From: Ferrovibrio sp964429465
GTDB lineage: Bacteria; Pseudomonadota; Alphaproteobacteria; Ferrovibrionales; Ferrovibrionaceae
Length of the DNA: 14,639 nucleotides
Direction of reading: 5' to 3'
Assembly (NCBI GenBank): GCA_964429465.1
Contig: CAYSCA010000073.1
Location: 1-14,639 of the forward strand
Positions 1 to 6,227 of the stretch are shown in pieces. The notes below the pieces were generated by a model. It was not told the DNA's origin and ran no database searches. It was given only the letters and a program-made list of their open reading frames with translations. Each line of letters starts with the position of its first letter. Positions within the stretch are counted from its first letter, which is position 1. Made by a program: the position numbers and the translations under genes.

Positions 1-1263
1 CTAGCTGCGCTCGGCCATCGCGCCCACGGCGGGTCGGCGGTTGAGCAGCCAGATCGCGGCGCCGAACACCGCGGTGCTGCCGAAGGCGATGCCGAAGGAC
101 AGCGGATCGCCGGCGGGAAACAGCGAATTGACCGCCGAGCCGAAGCCGCCGCCGGCCGTCTGCAGGAAACCCGACAGCGCCGCGCCGGCCCCCAGCGTCG
201 CCGGATTGACGCCGACCGCCGCCACTACCGAATTCGGCAGCACCAGCCCCATGCCGACCGCCCAGAGCAGGCGGGCGCCGATGATGATCGCGACGCTGGG
301 CTCGAGCAGCTTGACGCAGAGCGCCAGGCCGGCGGCGCCGACCACCATGCAGAGCACGCCGGCATCGATCAGCCGCGCCATGCCAAAGCGGCCGACCAGC
401 CAGGAGGAGAGCAGCGCGCCGACGAAGAAGCCGGCCGCGCCCAGCGCCGTCAGCAGCCCGAACAGCACCGGATTGAGCCCGAAGGTCTCGATCAGCACCG
501 CCGGCGCCCCGGCGTTGAAACCGTGCAGCCCGGCGAAGATTCCCAGGTTGAGCAGGCCGAAGGTCAGGAAGGCGCGGCTGCTCAGCAGGTAGGCATAGGC
601 GCGGGTGATGCCGCGCAGCAGCGGCCCGGCATCGGCCAGCGGCCGGTGCGTCTCCGGCAGGCGGTACATCAGGATCAGCAGCACCGCCGCGGTGATGCCG
701 CCGCTGATCCAGAAATTCCAGCGCCAGTCGAGATAGTGTTCGATCAGCCCGCCGAGCACCGGCGCGATGATCGGCGCCAGGGCCAGCGCCGCGCTGATCG
801 TCGCGGTCGCCCGGGCGGCCTGGGCCCGGTCATAGGCATCGTTAACGATGGCCCGGCCGGTGGCCATGGCGCTGGCCGCGCCGAGGCCCTGGACGGTGCG
901 GGCCCAGAGCAGGGCCGGAACGCCGTCGGCCAGCGCACAGGCCACCGAGCCGAGCACCATGATCGCCAGCCCGCCGAACAGCAGGGGACGGCGGCCGTAA
1001 CGGTCGCTCAGCGGGCCGTAGACCAGCTGTCCCGCCGCGAAGGCGGCGAAATAGACCGTCAGGGTCAGCGGCAGGGCGTCGGTCGGCACGCCGAACTCAT
1101 TCCCCATCGCCGGCAGCGACGGCAGATACATGGTCGCCGCCAGTATGCCATTGGCAAACAGGATGGTCAGGAGGAGGACCAGGCCTACCGGAGGTGGGAC
1201 TTTTTGTGTCGATACGAGGGGCACGGTATCCAGCGGTAGAATGACCCGGTCACATACCGCCAT
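1..1263 (-). CDS. MFS multidrug exporter, Bcr/CflA (DHA1) type
   Basis: This is a predicted inner-membrane drug:H+ antiporter of the major facilitator superfamily. The 420-residue product has the usual 12-helix hydrophobic pattern. Its first helix (about 27-48) runs into MYLPSLPAM (45-53), a Bcr/CflA hallmark, and the loop between helices 2 and 3 carries the MFS motif A GPLSDRYGRR (83-92). A GxGxA-rich region follows in the next helices, as in DHA1 exporters. The stop TAG lies on bases 3-1, so the gene is complete. The ATG at 1263 follows an in-frame TAA directly, so it cannot start further upstream, and no strong ribosome-binding site is seen there. The 25 residues before helix 1 are longer than usual, so a later start is possible. 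It diverges from the receiver gene at 1383. Substrate cannot be predicted from sequence; no drug-specific residue pattern is recognised. Confidence 0.9.
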   Translation of the reverse strand: MAVCDRVILPLDTVPLVSTQKVPPPVGLVLLLTILFANGILAATMYLPSLPAMGNEFGVPTDALPLTLTVYFAAFAAGQLVYGPLSDRYGRRPLLFGGLAIMVLGSVACALADGVPALLWARTVQGLGAASAMATGRAIVNDAYDRAQAARATATISAALALAPIIAPVLGGLIEHYLDWRWNFWISGGITAAVLLILMYRLPETHRPLADAGPLLRGITRAYAYLLSSRAFLTFGLLNLGIFAGLHGFNAGAPAVLIETFGLNPVLFGLLTALGAAGFFVGALLSSWLVGRFGMARLIDAGVLCMVVGAAGLALCVKLLEPSVAIIIGARLLWAVGMGLVLPNSVVAAVGVNPATLGAGAALSGFLQTAGGGFGSAVNSLFPAGDPLSFGIAFGSTAVFGAAIWLLNRRPAVGAMAERS

Positions 1264-1281
1264 TTAGGTATCATGGATCGG

Positions 1282-1310
1282 TTGGCTTGGCTTCACCCGC
1301 AGTATATATA
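1282..1310 (+). promoter_or_regulatory. candidate sigma-70-type promoter for the receiver/Hpt genes
   Basis: TTGGCT (1282-1287) is followed after 17 bases by TATATA (1305-1310), matching four of six positions of each consensus box. It lies in the only clearly AT-rich patch of the 119-base gap between the divergent MFS and receiver genes. A start near 1317 would leave a leader of about 65 bases before the ATG at 1383. The alternating TA run makes the exact -10 register ambiguous, and a minus-strand promoter for the MFS gene in the same patch is equally possible. Confidence 0.35.
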
Positions 1311-1382
1311 TGATCGTAAAAGTATTTCCATGATTCTAGTGGTTCGCCGGGGCGGCGGACCCGCCGGGGGGTGCCGACTATC

Positions 1383-1880
1383 ATGTCGGAAAAAATCGAC
1401 TTCAGCCATGTCCGCTTCCTCGTCGTGGACACCAACAAGCTGATGTGCCAGCTGATCAAGGACATCCTGATGATGCTGGGCGTCACCCAGGTGATCACCG
1501 CCCGCGACAGCGAAAAGGCCATCGCCACCCTGCGGTCGGGCGGCGTCGATGTCGTGATCACCGAATGGAACCTGAAGCCGCGCTCCGGCCTGGAGCTGCT
1601 GGACTGGCTGCGCACCGACGGCATGTCGCCGGACCGCATGATGCCGGTGATCATGCTGACCGCCAATTCGGAAGCCGACTATGTCATCGAGTCGCGCGAC
1701 AAGGGCGTCACCGAATTCCTCGCCAAGCCGTTCACCGCGGATGGCATGTACCGCCGCCTGGTTTCGGTGATCGCGCGGCCGCGCGACTTCGTCAGCGTCA
1801 AGGGCTATTTCGGCCCCGACCGCCGGCGCCAGCAGCTGCCCTTCGAAGGGGTCGACCGGCGCCAGCAGAAGCCGGAATGA
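1383..1880 (+). CDS. CheY-like receiver protein with degenerate phosphorylation site and GPDRRR tail
   Basis: This is a single-domain receiver (about residues 10-130 of 165) with a short basic C-terminal tail. The domain keeps beta-1 RFLVVD (11-16), the switch Thr93 in VIMLTAN, and Lys115 in FLAKPF. Two key residues differ. The second acidic residue of the usual DD pair is Thr17 (VVDTN), and the phospho-acceptor Asp is Glu61 (VVITEWN). Aspartyl phosphorylation is therefore not expected, and Glu can mimic the phosphorylated state in some receivers. The tail has two related motifs, YFGPDRRR (142-149) and EGVDRRQ (155-161). I recall such GPDRR tails in alphaproteobacterial receivers of this kind; their function is not known to me. 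The ATG at 1383 was chosen over the in-frame GTG at 1371 because the G-rich stretch 1366-1371 can serve the ATG but abuts the GTG. It lies 17 bases upstream of the Hpt-like gene, probably in one transcript. No output domain is present, so it would act by protein contact. Confidence 0.9.
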   Translation: MSEKIDFSHVRFLVVDTNKLMCQLIKDILMMLGVTQVITARDSEKAIATLRSGGVDVVITEWNLKPRSGLELLDWLRTDGMSPDRMMPVIMLTANSEADYVIESRDKGVTEFLAKPFTADGMYRRLVSVIARPRDFVSVKGYFGPDRRRQQLPFEGVDRRQQKPE

Positions 1881-1897
1881 CGGAAATCGGATAGGCC

Positions 1898-2398
1898 ATG
1901 CGCCGGACCATCATTCCCAATCGCGGCGACCTCAAGCGCAAGGCGGTCAATTTCAAGACCGGGATGAGCCTCAAGCTGGACGACGAGCTGCGCGCCAAGA
2001 TGGAGGCGCTGGTCCAGAATTCCTCGGCCCAGTTCATCGACCAGACGGTCGAAACGCTGAAGGCGCTGCGCGACAGCCTGAGCCGCGCCGCCGCCGATCC
2101 CTCCTCGCGCGCCGAGGTGCTGGAGCATATCCGCGAGGAGGCGTTCCAGATCAAGGGCATGGGCGGCGTGTTCGGCTATCCCCTGCTGACCGAGTTCGCC
2201 AAGTCGCTGCACGATTTCCTCAAGGAGCTCAGCGATCTCGACGAGCTGCAGCAGGAAATCGTCAGCATCCATATCGACACGCTCTACGTGGTCGTGTCGC
2301 ACAAGATCGCCGGTTCGGGCGGGCCGCTGGAGGCGCAGCTGCGGGCCTCGCTGAAGGCCGCGATCGACAAGGCCAAGCCCGGCGCCAAGGTCGGCTGA
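1898..2398 (+). CDS. Hpt-like (histidine phosphotransfer) helical protein lacking the phospho-histidine
   Basis: This 166-residue soluble, mostly helical protein belongs by pattern to the Hpt four-helix-bundle family. The diagnostic segment is AFQIKGMGGVFGYPLLT (82-98), which aligns with the Hpt core A-H-x-L/I-K-G-x-x-G-x-x-G. The phosphorylatable His is replaced by Phe83, while Lys86, Gly87 and the following glycines are kept. The C-terminal part (about 120-160, with HIDTLYVVVSHKI and GSGG) resembles the rest of the same alphaproteobacterial family as I remember it. His77 lies six residues earlier and is not in the canonical register. The start ATG at 1898 has GGAT (1889-1892) upstream; an internal ATG at residue 23 is an alternative. 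Its gene follows the receiver gene by 17 bases, so the two proteins probably bind each other. Classical phosphotransfer is not expected; a scaffold or binding role is inference. Confidence 0.8.
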   Translation: MRRTIIPNRGDLKRKAVNFKTGMSLKLDDELRAKMEALVQNSSAQFIDQTVETLKALRDSLSRAAADPSSRAEVLEHIREEAFQIKGMGGVFGYPLLTEFAKSLHDFLKELSDLDELQQEIVSIHIDTLYVVVSHKIAGSGGPLEAQLRASLKAAIDKAKPGAKVG

Positions 2399-2420
2399 AC
2401 CGCCAAGGGCAGCGGTTTGC

Positions 2421-2449
2421 TAGACTCCGCGACCCTGCCGCCCTATAAC
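2421..2449 (+). promoter_or_regulatory. candidate promoter placing the transcript start on the dapF ATG
   Basis: TAGACT (2421-2426) and TATAAC (2444-2449) are separated by 17 bases, matching four of six and five of six sigma-70 positions. The same bases fit the Caulobacter housekeeping pattern TTGACGS-N10-14-GCTANAWC, with CCTATAAC at 2442-2449 differing only at its first base. Six bases separate the -10 box from the ATG at 2456, so transcription would begin at or within a base of the start codon. No Shine-Dalgarno sequence precedes that ATG, in agreement with a leaderless mRNA. Confidence 0.5.
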
Positions 2450-2455
2450 CCCCGC

Positions 2456-3307
2456 ATGATCCCGGCAGGCCCGCTCCCCTTCGTGAAGATGCACGGACTC
2501 GGCAACGATTTCGTCGTGCTGGACGCGCGCGCGCATCCGGTGCCGCTGGACAACGCCGCGATCCGCCTGCTCGGCGATCGCCGCCGCGGCATCGGCTTCG
2601 ACCAGATGATCACGATCGAGCGCTCCGACAAGGCCGATGCCTTCATGCGCATCCACAATTCGGATGGCGGCGAGGTGGAATCCTGCGGCAACGCGGCGCG
2701 CTGCATCGCCGCCCTGCTGATGCGCGAGACCGGCCGCGCTGCCGTCAGTATCGACACGGTCGGCGGCTGGCTGCAGGCGTCGTCTGGTTCCAGCGATCGC
2801 GTGACCGTCGATATGGGCGAACCCCGGCTGGATTGGCAGGCGATCCCGCTCGCAAGGGAGATGGACACGGTTGCCCTCGACTACCGTCATGGCGGCTTCG
2901 AGCGGCCGGGCGCGGTGAATGTCGGCAACCCGCATGTGGTGTTCTTCGTGGGCGACGCCGAGGCCGTGGCGCTGGCCGAGATCGGCCCGCAGATCGAGCA
3001 TGACCCGCTTTTCCCGCAGCGCATCAATGTCGAGTTCGCGCAGGTGATCGATCGCCGGCGCATCCGCATGCGGGTCTGGGAGCGCGGCGCCGGCATCACG
3101 CGCGCCTGCGGCACCGGCGCCTGCGCCACGCTGGTGGCGGCGGCGCGCCGTGGCCTCGCCGAGCGCAAGGCGGAGATCCTGCTCGATGGCGGACCGCTCG
3201 TCATCGAATGGACCGACGACAACCGCATCACCATGACCGGCCCCGCCACCGAAGCCTTCCGCGGCGAGATTCCGGCGAGCTTCTGGGCCGCGCTGCAGCC
3301 CGCCTGA
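2456..3307 (+). CDS. dapF: diaminopimelate epimerase
   Basis: DapF interconverts LL- and meso-diaminopimelate in the cytoplasm, giving the precursor of lysine and of the peptidoglycan cross-link residue. The 283-residue protein has the normal family length. It begins FVKMHGLGNDFVVLD (9-23), the standard N-terminal block. Both catalytic cysteines are present: Cys77 in ESCGNAARC (75-83) and Cys218 in RACGTGACA (216-224). NVGNPHVVF (155-163) is also conserved. I chose the ATG at 2456. A TTG at 2417 is in frame and has AAGGG (2405-2409) upstream, but it would add thirteen residues (MLDSATLPPYNPR) that do not look like DapF. It follows the Hpt-like gene by 57 bases and precedes mtaB by 14. The order dapF-mtaB-ftsY is, to my knowledge, common in alphaproteobacteria. 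Confidence 0.97.
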   Translation: MIPAGPLPFVKMHGLGNDFVVLDARAHPVPLDNAAIRLLGDRRRGIGFDQMITIERSDKADAFMRIHNSDGGEVESCGNAARCIAALLMRETGRAAVSIDTVGGWLQASSGSSDRVTVDMGEPRLDWQAIPLAREMDTVALDYRHGGFERPGAVNVGNPHVVFFVGDAEAVALAEIGPQIEHDPLFPQRINVEFAQVIDRRRIRMRVWERGAGITRACGTGACATLVAAARRGLAERKAEILLDGGPLVIEWTDDNRITMTGPATEAFRGEIPASFWAALQPA

Positions 3308-3321
3308 CCGGACCGGGCGCC

Positions 3322-4563
3322 ATGACCGTCGTCGATTTCGGCTGCCGGCTGAATGCCTATGAAGGCGAGGCCATCCGCACCGCGCTGGCAGACGCCGGCC
3401 GCGACGATATCGTGGTGGTCAATACCTGCGCGGTGACGGCGGAAGCCGAGAAGCAGGCGCGGCAGGCGATCCGCCGCCTGCGCCGCGAGCGGCCGGATGC
3501 GCGGATCGTCGTCACCGGCTGCGCCGCCCAGGTCAATGCCGCCGGCTTCGCGGCGATGGCCGAAGTCGATCACGTCGTCGGCAACCATGAGAAACTCGAC
3601 AGGGCGGTCTGGCAGAAGCTCGACGGCAGCGCGCCGCGCATCAAGGTCGGCGAGATCCAGACGAGCACCCCCCCTGCCCTGCCCGCCGTGACGCATTTCC
3701 CCGGCCGGCCGCGGGCCTATCTGGAAATCCAGCAGGGCTGCGACCATCGCTGCACCTTCTGCATCATTCCCTATGGCCGCGGCCCCAGCCGTTCGCTGCC
3801 GCTCGGCCATGTCGTCGATGCGGCGCGCAGGCTCGCCGCGCAGGGCTATCGCGAATTCGTCCTCACCGGCGTGGACATCACCTCCTACGGCCAGGACCTG
3901 CCGGGCCGGCCGAGCCTCGGCCAGGCGGCAAGGCGGCTGCTGGCGCTGGTGCCGCAGATCGAGCGGCTGCGGTTTTCCTCGCTTGATCCGGCCGAGATGG
4001 ACGAGGACCTGTTCAGGCTCTACGCCGACGAGCCGCGCGTCATGCCGCATGCGCATCTCAGCCTGCAATCCGGCGACGACCTGATCCTCAAGCGCATGAA
4101 GCGGCGCCACAGCCGGCAGCAGGTGCTGGATATCGCCGGACGCCTGCGCGAATTGCGGCCGGGCCTCGCGCTCGGCGCCGACATGATCGCCGGTTTTCCC
4201 ACCGAGAGCGATGCCGCCTGCGCCAACAGCGCCGACCTGATCGATGAAGCCGGCCTCGCCTGGCTGCATGTCTTCCCCTATTCGCCGCGCGAAGGCACGC
4301 CGGCCGCGCGCATGCCGCAATTGCCGGTCGCGGTTCGCCGCCAGCGCGCGGCCCTGCTGCGCCGCCGCGCAGCAGTGGCGCTGGATCGATTCCTGGAGAC
4401 GCGGGTTGGTGCCGAGGCCAGCATCCTGGTCGAACAGGACGGCGTCGGGCGCGATGAGACCTATGCGCCTGTCGTATTGCCGGCCGGCCATGGCAAGGGA
4501 TCGGTTCTGCAGGCCCGGATCGCCGCCGCGCGAGACGGCAAATTGTGGCTGGAGGCGGCGTGA
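3322..4563 (+). CDS. mtaB: tRNA t6A37 methylthiotransferase (radical SAM)
   Basis: MtaB adds a methylthio group to C2 of N6-threonylcarbamoyladenosine at position 37 of tRNAs reading ANN codons, using two iron-sulfur clusters and S-adenosylmethionine. In this 413-residue protein the N-terminal methylthiotransferase domain carries the three cluster cysteines Cys8 (FGCRLN), Cys36 (NTCAV) and Cys67 (TGCAAQ). The radical SAM CxxxCxxC motif is Cys140, Cys144 and Cys147 (GCDHRCTFCIIPYGRG), and a short TRAM-like RNA-binding segment ends the chain (about 365-413). GCRLN and the GRGPSRS context favour MtaB over MiaB or RimO. The ATG at 3322 is chosen because MTVVDFGCRLN matches the family start; the frame stays open to 3208 inside dapF, but that extension has no family features. 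The stop TGA overlaps the ftsY GTG by four bases, suggesting coupled translation. Confidence 0.95.
   Translation: MTVVDFGCRLNAYEGEAIRTALADAGRDDIVVVNTCAVTAEAEKQARQAIRRLRRERPDARIVVTGCAAQVNAAGFAAMAEVDHVVGNHEKLDRAVWQKLDGSAPRIKVGEIQTSTPPALPAVTHFPGRPRAYLEIQQGCDHRCTFCIIPYGRGPSRSLPLGHVVDAARRLAAQGYREFVLTGVDITSYGQDLPGRPSLGQAARRLLALVPQIERLRFSSLDPAEMDEDLFRLYADEPRVMPHAHLSLQSGDDLILKRMKRRHSRQQVLDIAGRLRELRPGLALGADMIAGFPTESDAACANSADLIDEAGLAWLHVFPYSPREGTPAARMPQLPVAVRRQRAALLRRRAAVALDRFLETRVGAEASILVEQDGVGRDETYAPVVLPAGHGKGSVLQARIAAARDGKLWLEAA
4551..4555 (+). promoter_or_regulatory. ribosome-binding site that fixes the ftsY start
   Basis: GGAGG lies four bases before the GTG at 4560, inside the last codons of mtaB. 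It supports GTG 4560 over the in-frame GTG at 4545, which lies upstream of this Shine-Dalgarno and has none of comparable strength. Ribosomes ending mtaB at the GTGA overlap could re-initiate here. Confidence 0.6.
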
Positions 4564-5510
4564 GCGACGAGGGCAGCGAGAAGAAACCCGGCTGGTTCGG
4601 CCGGCTGAAGGCCGGCCTGTCGCGCTCGGCCAACCAGCTCGGCGGATCGATCACCGCCCTGTTCACCAAGCGCCGGCTGGACCAGGCCGCGCTGGACGAG
4701 CTGGAAGAGACGCTGATCCAGGCCGATCTCGGCGTGACCACCTCTGCCGGCATCATCCAGGCGATCGCCAGGGATCGCTTCGACAAGGAAGTCTCGCCCG
4801 AGGAAATCAAGGGAGCTCTGGCGGATGCGGTGGCCGGTCTGCTGCGTCCGGTGGAGCAGCCGCTGGTGCTCGAAGGCGCCAGGCCGCAGGTGATTCTGGT
4901 CGTCGGCGTCAACGGCGTCGGCAAGACCACCACCATCGGCAAGATCGCCTCGCACCTGCGCGATCAGGGGCGCAAGGTGATGCTGGCGGCAGGCGACACG
5001 TTCCGCGCCGCCGCCGTCGAGCAGCTCAAGATCTGGGGCGAGCGCACCGGCGCCGCGGTGGTGGCGCGCGAGACCGGCGCGGATTCCGCAGGCCTGGCCT
5101 TCGATGCGCTGACCCAGGCCAGCGCGAACGGCACCGACGTGCTGCTGATCGATACCGCCGGCCGGCTGCAGAACAAGGCCGACCTGATGGGCGAGCTGGC
5201 CAAGACCATCCGCGTCCTCAAGAAGCAGGCGCCGGATGCGCCGCATCATGTGCTGCTGGTGCTGGATGCCACCACCGGCCAGAACGCGCTGAACCAGGTG
5301 TCCGTGTTCAGGGAGATCTGCGCGGTCAGCGGCCTGGTGGTCACCAAGCTGGACGGCACGGCGCGCGGCGGCGTGCTGGTCGCCATCGCCGACAAATTCG
5401 GCCTGCCGGTGCATTTCGTCGGCGTCGGCGAGCAGGCCGCCGATCTGCAGCCCTTCTCCGCCACCGCCTTCGCCCGTGCGCTGGCCGGCCTCGACCAGAA
5501 GCCTCAGTAA
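4560..5510 (+). CDS. ftsY: signal recognition particle receptor GTPase FtsY
   Basis: FtsY is the membrane-associated receptor that docks Ffh-bound ribosomes to the Sec translocon. The 316-residue protein has an N domain (about 20-95) and a G domain with all SRP-GTPase motifs: G1 GVNGVGKTT (116-124), AAGDTFRAAA (143-152), DTAGR (198-202) and TKLDG (262-266). The closing GVGEQAADLQPF is the standard C-terminal segment. The N-terminal acidic A domain of the E. coli protein is absent, as in many alphaproteobacteria; a short WFGRLKAGL stretch (12-20) probably provides membrane contact. The GTG start overlaps the mtaB stop. The gene is last in its run and its 3' end overlaps the end of the convergent NUDIX gene by seven bases, so transcription from the two sides may collide here. 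Confidence 0.97.
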   Translation: MSDEGSEKKPGWFGRLKAGLSRSANQLGGSITALFTKRRLDQAALDELEETLIQADLGVTTSAGIIQAIARDRFDKEVSPEEIKGALADAVAGLLRPVEQPLVLEGARPQVILVVGVNGVGKTTTIGKIASHLRDQGRKVMLAAGDTFRAAAVEQLKIWGERTGAAVVARETGADSAGLAFDALTQASANGTDVLLIDTAGRLQNKADLMGELAKTIRVLKKQAPDAPHHVLLVLDATTGQNALNQVSVFREICAVSGLVVTKLDGTARGGVLVAIADKFGLPVHFVGVGEQAADLQPFSATAFARALAGLDQKPQ

Positions 5511-6040
5511 TTCCCCGCCTCGCCCGGCGGGTTGGAGAAAGGCGGGAACGATGCCTGGCCCAGCACGCTGCGGTAATGACCCAAAGCCCAGTGCACCGAG
5601 GGGAAAGCCAGCTCGCCCCAGGGAATGTCCTGCCACTCGGTGAGCTGCACCTCGAGCGATTCCGGCCCGGCGGCGAATTGCGGCTCGGCCAGCGTCGCGC
5701 GGTAGATCAGCTGCACCTGGCTGATGCGCGGGATGTTGTAGACCGCCAGCAGCTGGTCGATGGCGATCGCGGCGCAGGCCTCTTCCTGCGCCTCGCGGCA
5801 GGCGCCGGCCTCGGTGGTTTCATGCTCCTCCAGATAGCCGGCCGGAATCGTCCAGAAACCGCGCCGCGGCTCGATGGCGCGCCGGCAGAGCAGGATGCGG
5901 CCGGCATGGCTGACCACCGCGCCCACCACGATCTTCGGATTGATGTAGTTGATCCAGCCGCAGGTGTCGCAGACCAGCCTTTCCCGGCTGTCATCCTCGG
6001 GTATGCGTTTGGAAAACGGGAAGTTTCCTGGGTTCTGCAT
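5504..6040 (-). CDS. NUDIX hydrolase with a half zinc-ribbon N-terminus
   Basis: This is a predicted cytoplasmic hydrolase of nucleoside diphosphates linked to another moiety. The 178-residue product starts with RLVCDTCGWINYINPKIVVG (21-40), the entry sequence of NUDIX proteins that carry a zinc-ribbon-like lead. Only one Cys pair (Cys24, Cys27) is present, so a full four-ligand zinc site is not seen in this chain. The NUDIX box runs from Gly68 to about residue 90: GYLEEHETTEAGACREAQEE, with Glu74, Arg82, Glu83, Glu86 and Glu87 in register. The glycine near the end of the box is Cys89, a tolerated position. The ATG at 6040 was chosen; an in-frame TTG at 6058 would add six residues, and neither has a strong ribosome-binding site. 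It is divergent from the MarR gene and convergent with ftsY. Substrate cannot be assigned; ADP-ribose, NADH and FAD are family possibilities. Confidence 0.9.
   Translation of the reverse strand: MQNPGNFPFSKRIPEDDSRERLVCDTCGWINYINPKIVVGAVVSHAGRILLCRRAIEPRRGFWTIPAGYLEEHETTEAGACREAQEEACAAIAIDQLLAVYNIPRISQVQLIYRATLAEPQFAAGPESLEVQLTEWQDIPWGELAFPSVHWALGHYRSVLGQASFPPFSNPPGEAGNY
5514..5531. terminator. possible weak hairpin at the ftsY/NUDIX convergent ends
   Basis: CCCGCC (5514-5519) and GGCGGG (5526-5531) can form a six-base-pair stem with a six-base loop, three bases after the ftsY stop and within the last NUDIX codons. No T-run follows on either strand, so it is not a classical intrinsic terminator. 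It is the only candidate at this convergent junction, and GC-rich coding sequence can give such pairs by chance. Confidence 0.2.
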
Positions 6041-6227
6041 GCCGGTTTTCCGGGGCAAAGTCTTTGCAATCGCAACAGCCTAACGTGCCAGATTGTCGTC
6101 AGGCAAACGATTACAGGCCTAGACGAATCCCCCCCGAATGGCGTTTTATCAGTGGACTGAGAAGCGGAAGCATATCCGCCCAGGACAGGAAGGCTTGATT
6201 TAAAAACATAAGGATTAGGGAGGCTCC
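6041..6227. other. divergent intergenic region between the NUDIX and marR genes
   Basis: These 187 bases are the longest gap in the window and are less GC-rich than the flanks. They must hold both divergent promoters, but I find no convincing -35/-10 pair. TTGC-N4-GCAA (6064-6075) and TTG-N8-CAA (6093-6106) are short dyads that a MarR dimer could use; both are too short to assert. The last 35 bases before the MarR ATG contain an A-rich run (6200-6210) and a strong GGGAGG. Confidence 0.4.
6218..6223 (+). promoter_or_regulatory. strong ribosome-binding site of the MarR-family gene
   Basis: GGGAGG stands four bases before the ATG at 6228. It is among the best Shine-Dalgarno sequences in the window and decides the start over the internal ATG ten codons later. 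Confidence 0.75.

Noticed and set aside
837..850. Perfect 14-base palindrome CATCGTTAACGATG inside the MFS gene
   Set aside because: It sits in codons of the family-typical segment AIVNDAYD and has only one TTAAC half-site, so it is not a CtrA full site. It is most simply a coding coincidence.
1264..1382. Possible riboswitch or small RNA in the gap before the receiver gene
   Set aside because: The gap has an AT-rich patch and a G-run but no clear stem set or conserved motif. It is explained by divergent promoters.
2887..4491. A 534-codon minus-strand open frame opposite dapF and mtaB
   Set aside because: The composition is that of an antisense shadow (Arg, Ala, Gly, His), no motif is visible, and dapF and mtaB on the other strand are certain.
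6064..6106. TTGC-N4-GCAA and TTG-N8-CAA as a MarR operator
   Set aside because: The arms are three to four bases long, too short to separate from chance; they are mentioned only within the intergenic feature.
4244..6160. A 638-codon plus-strand open frame across mtaB, ftsY and the NUDIX gene
   Set aside because: It is rich in Arg, Gly and Ala, has no recognisable domain, and lies in another frame over genes with intact motifs. Such frames are expected in very GC-rich DNA.
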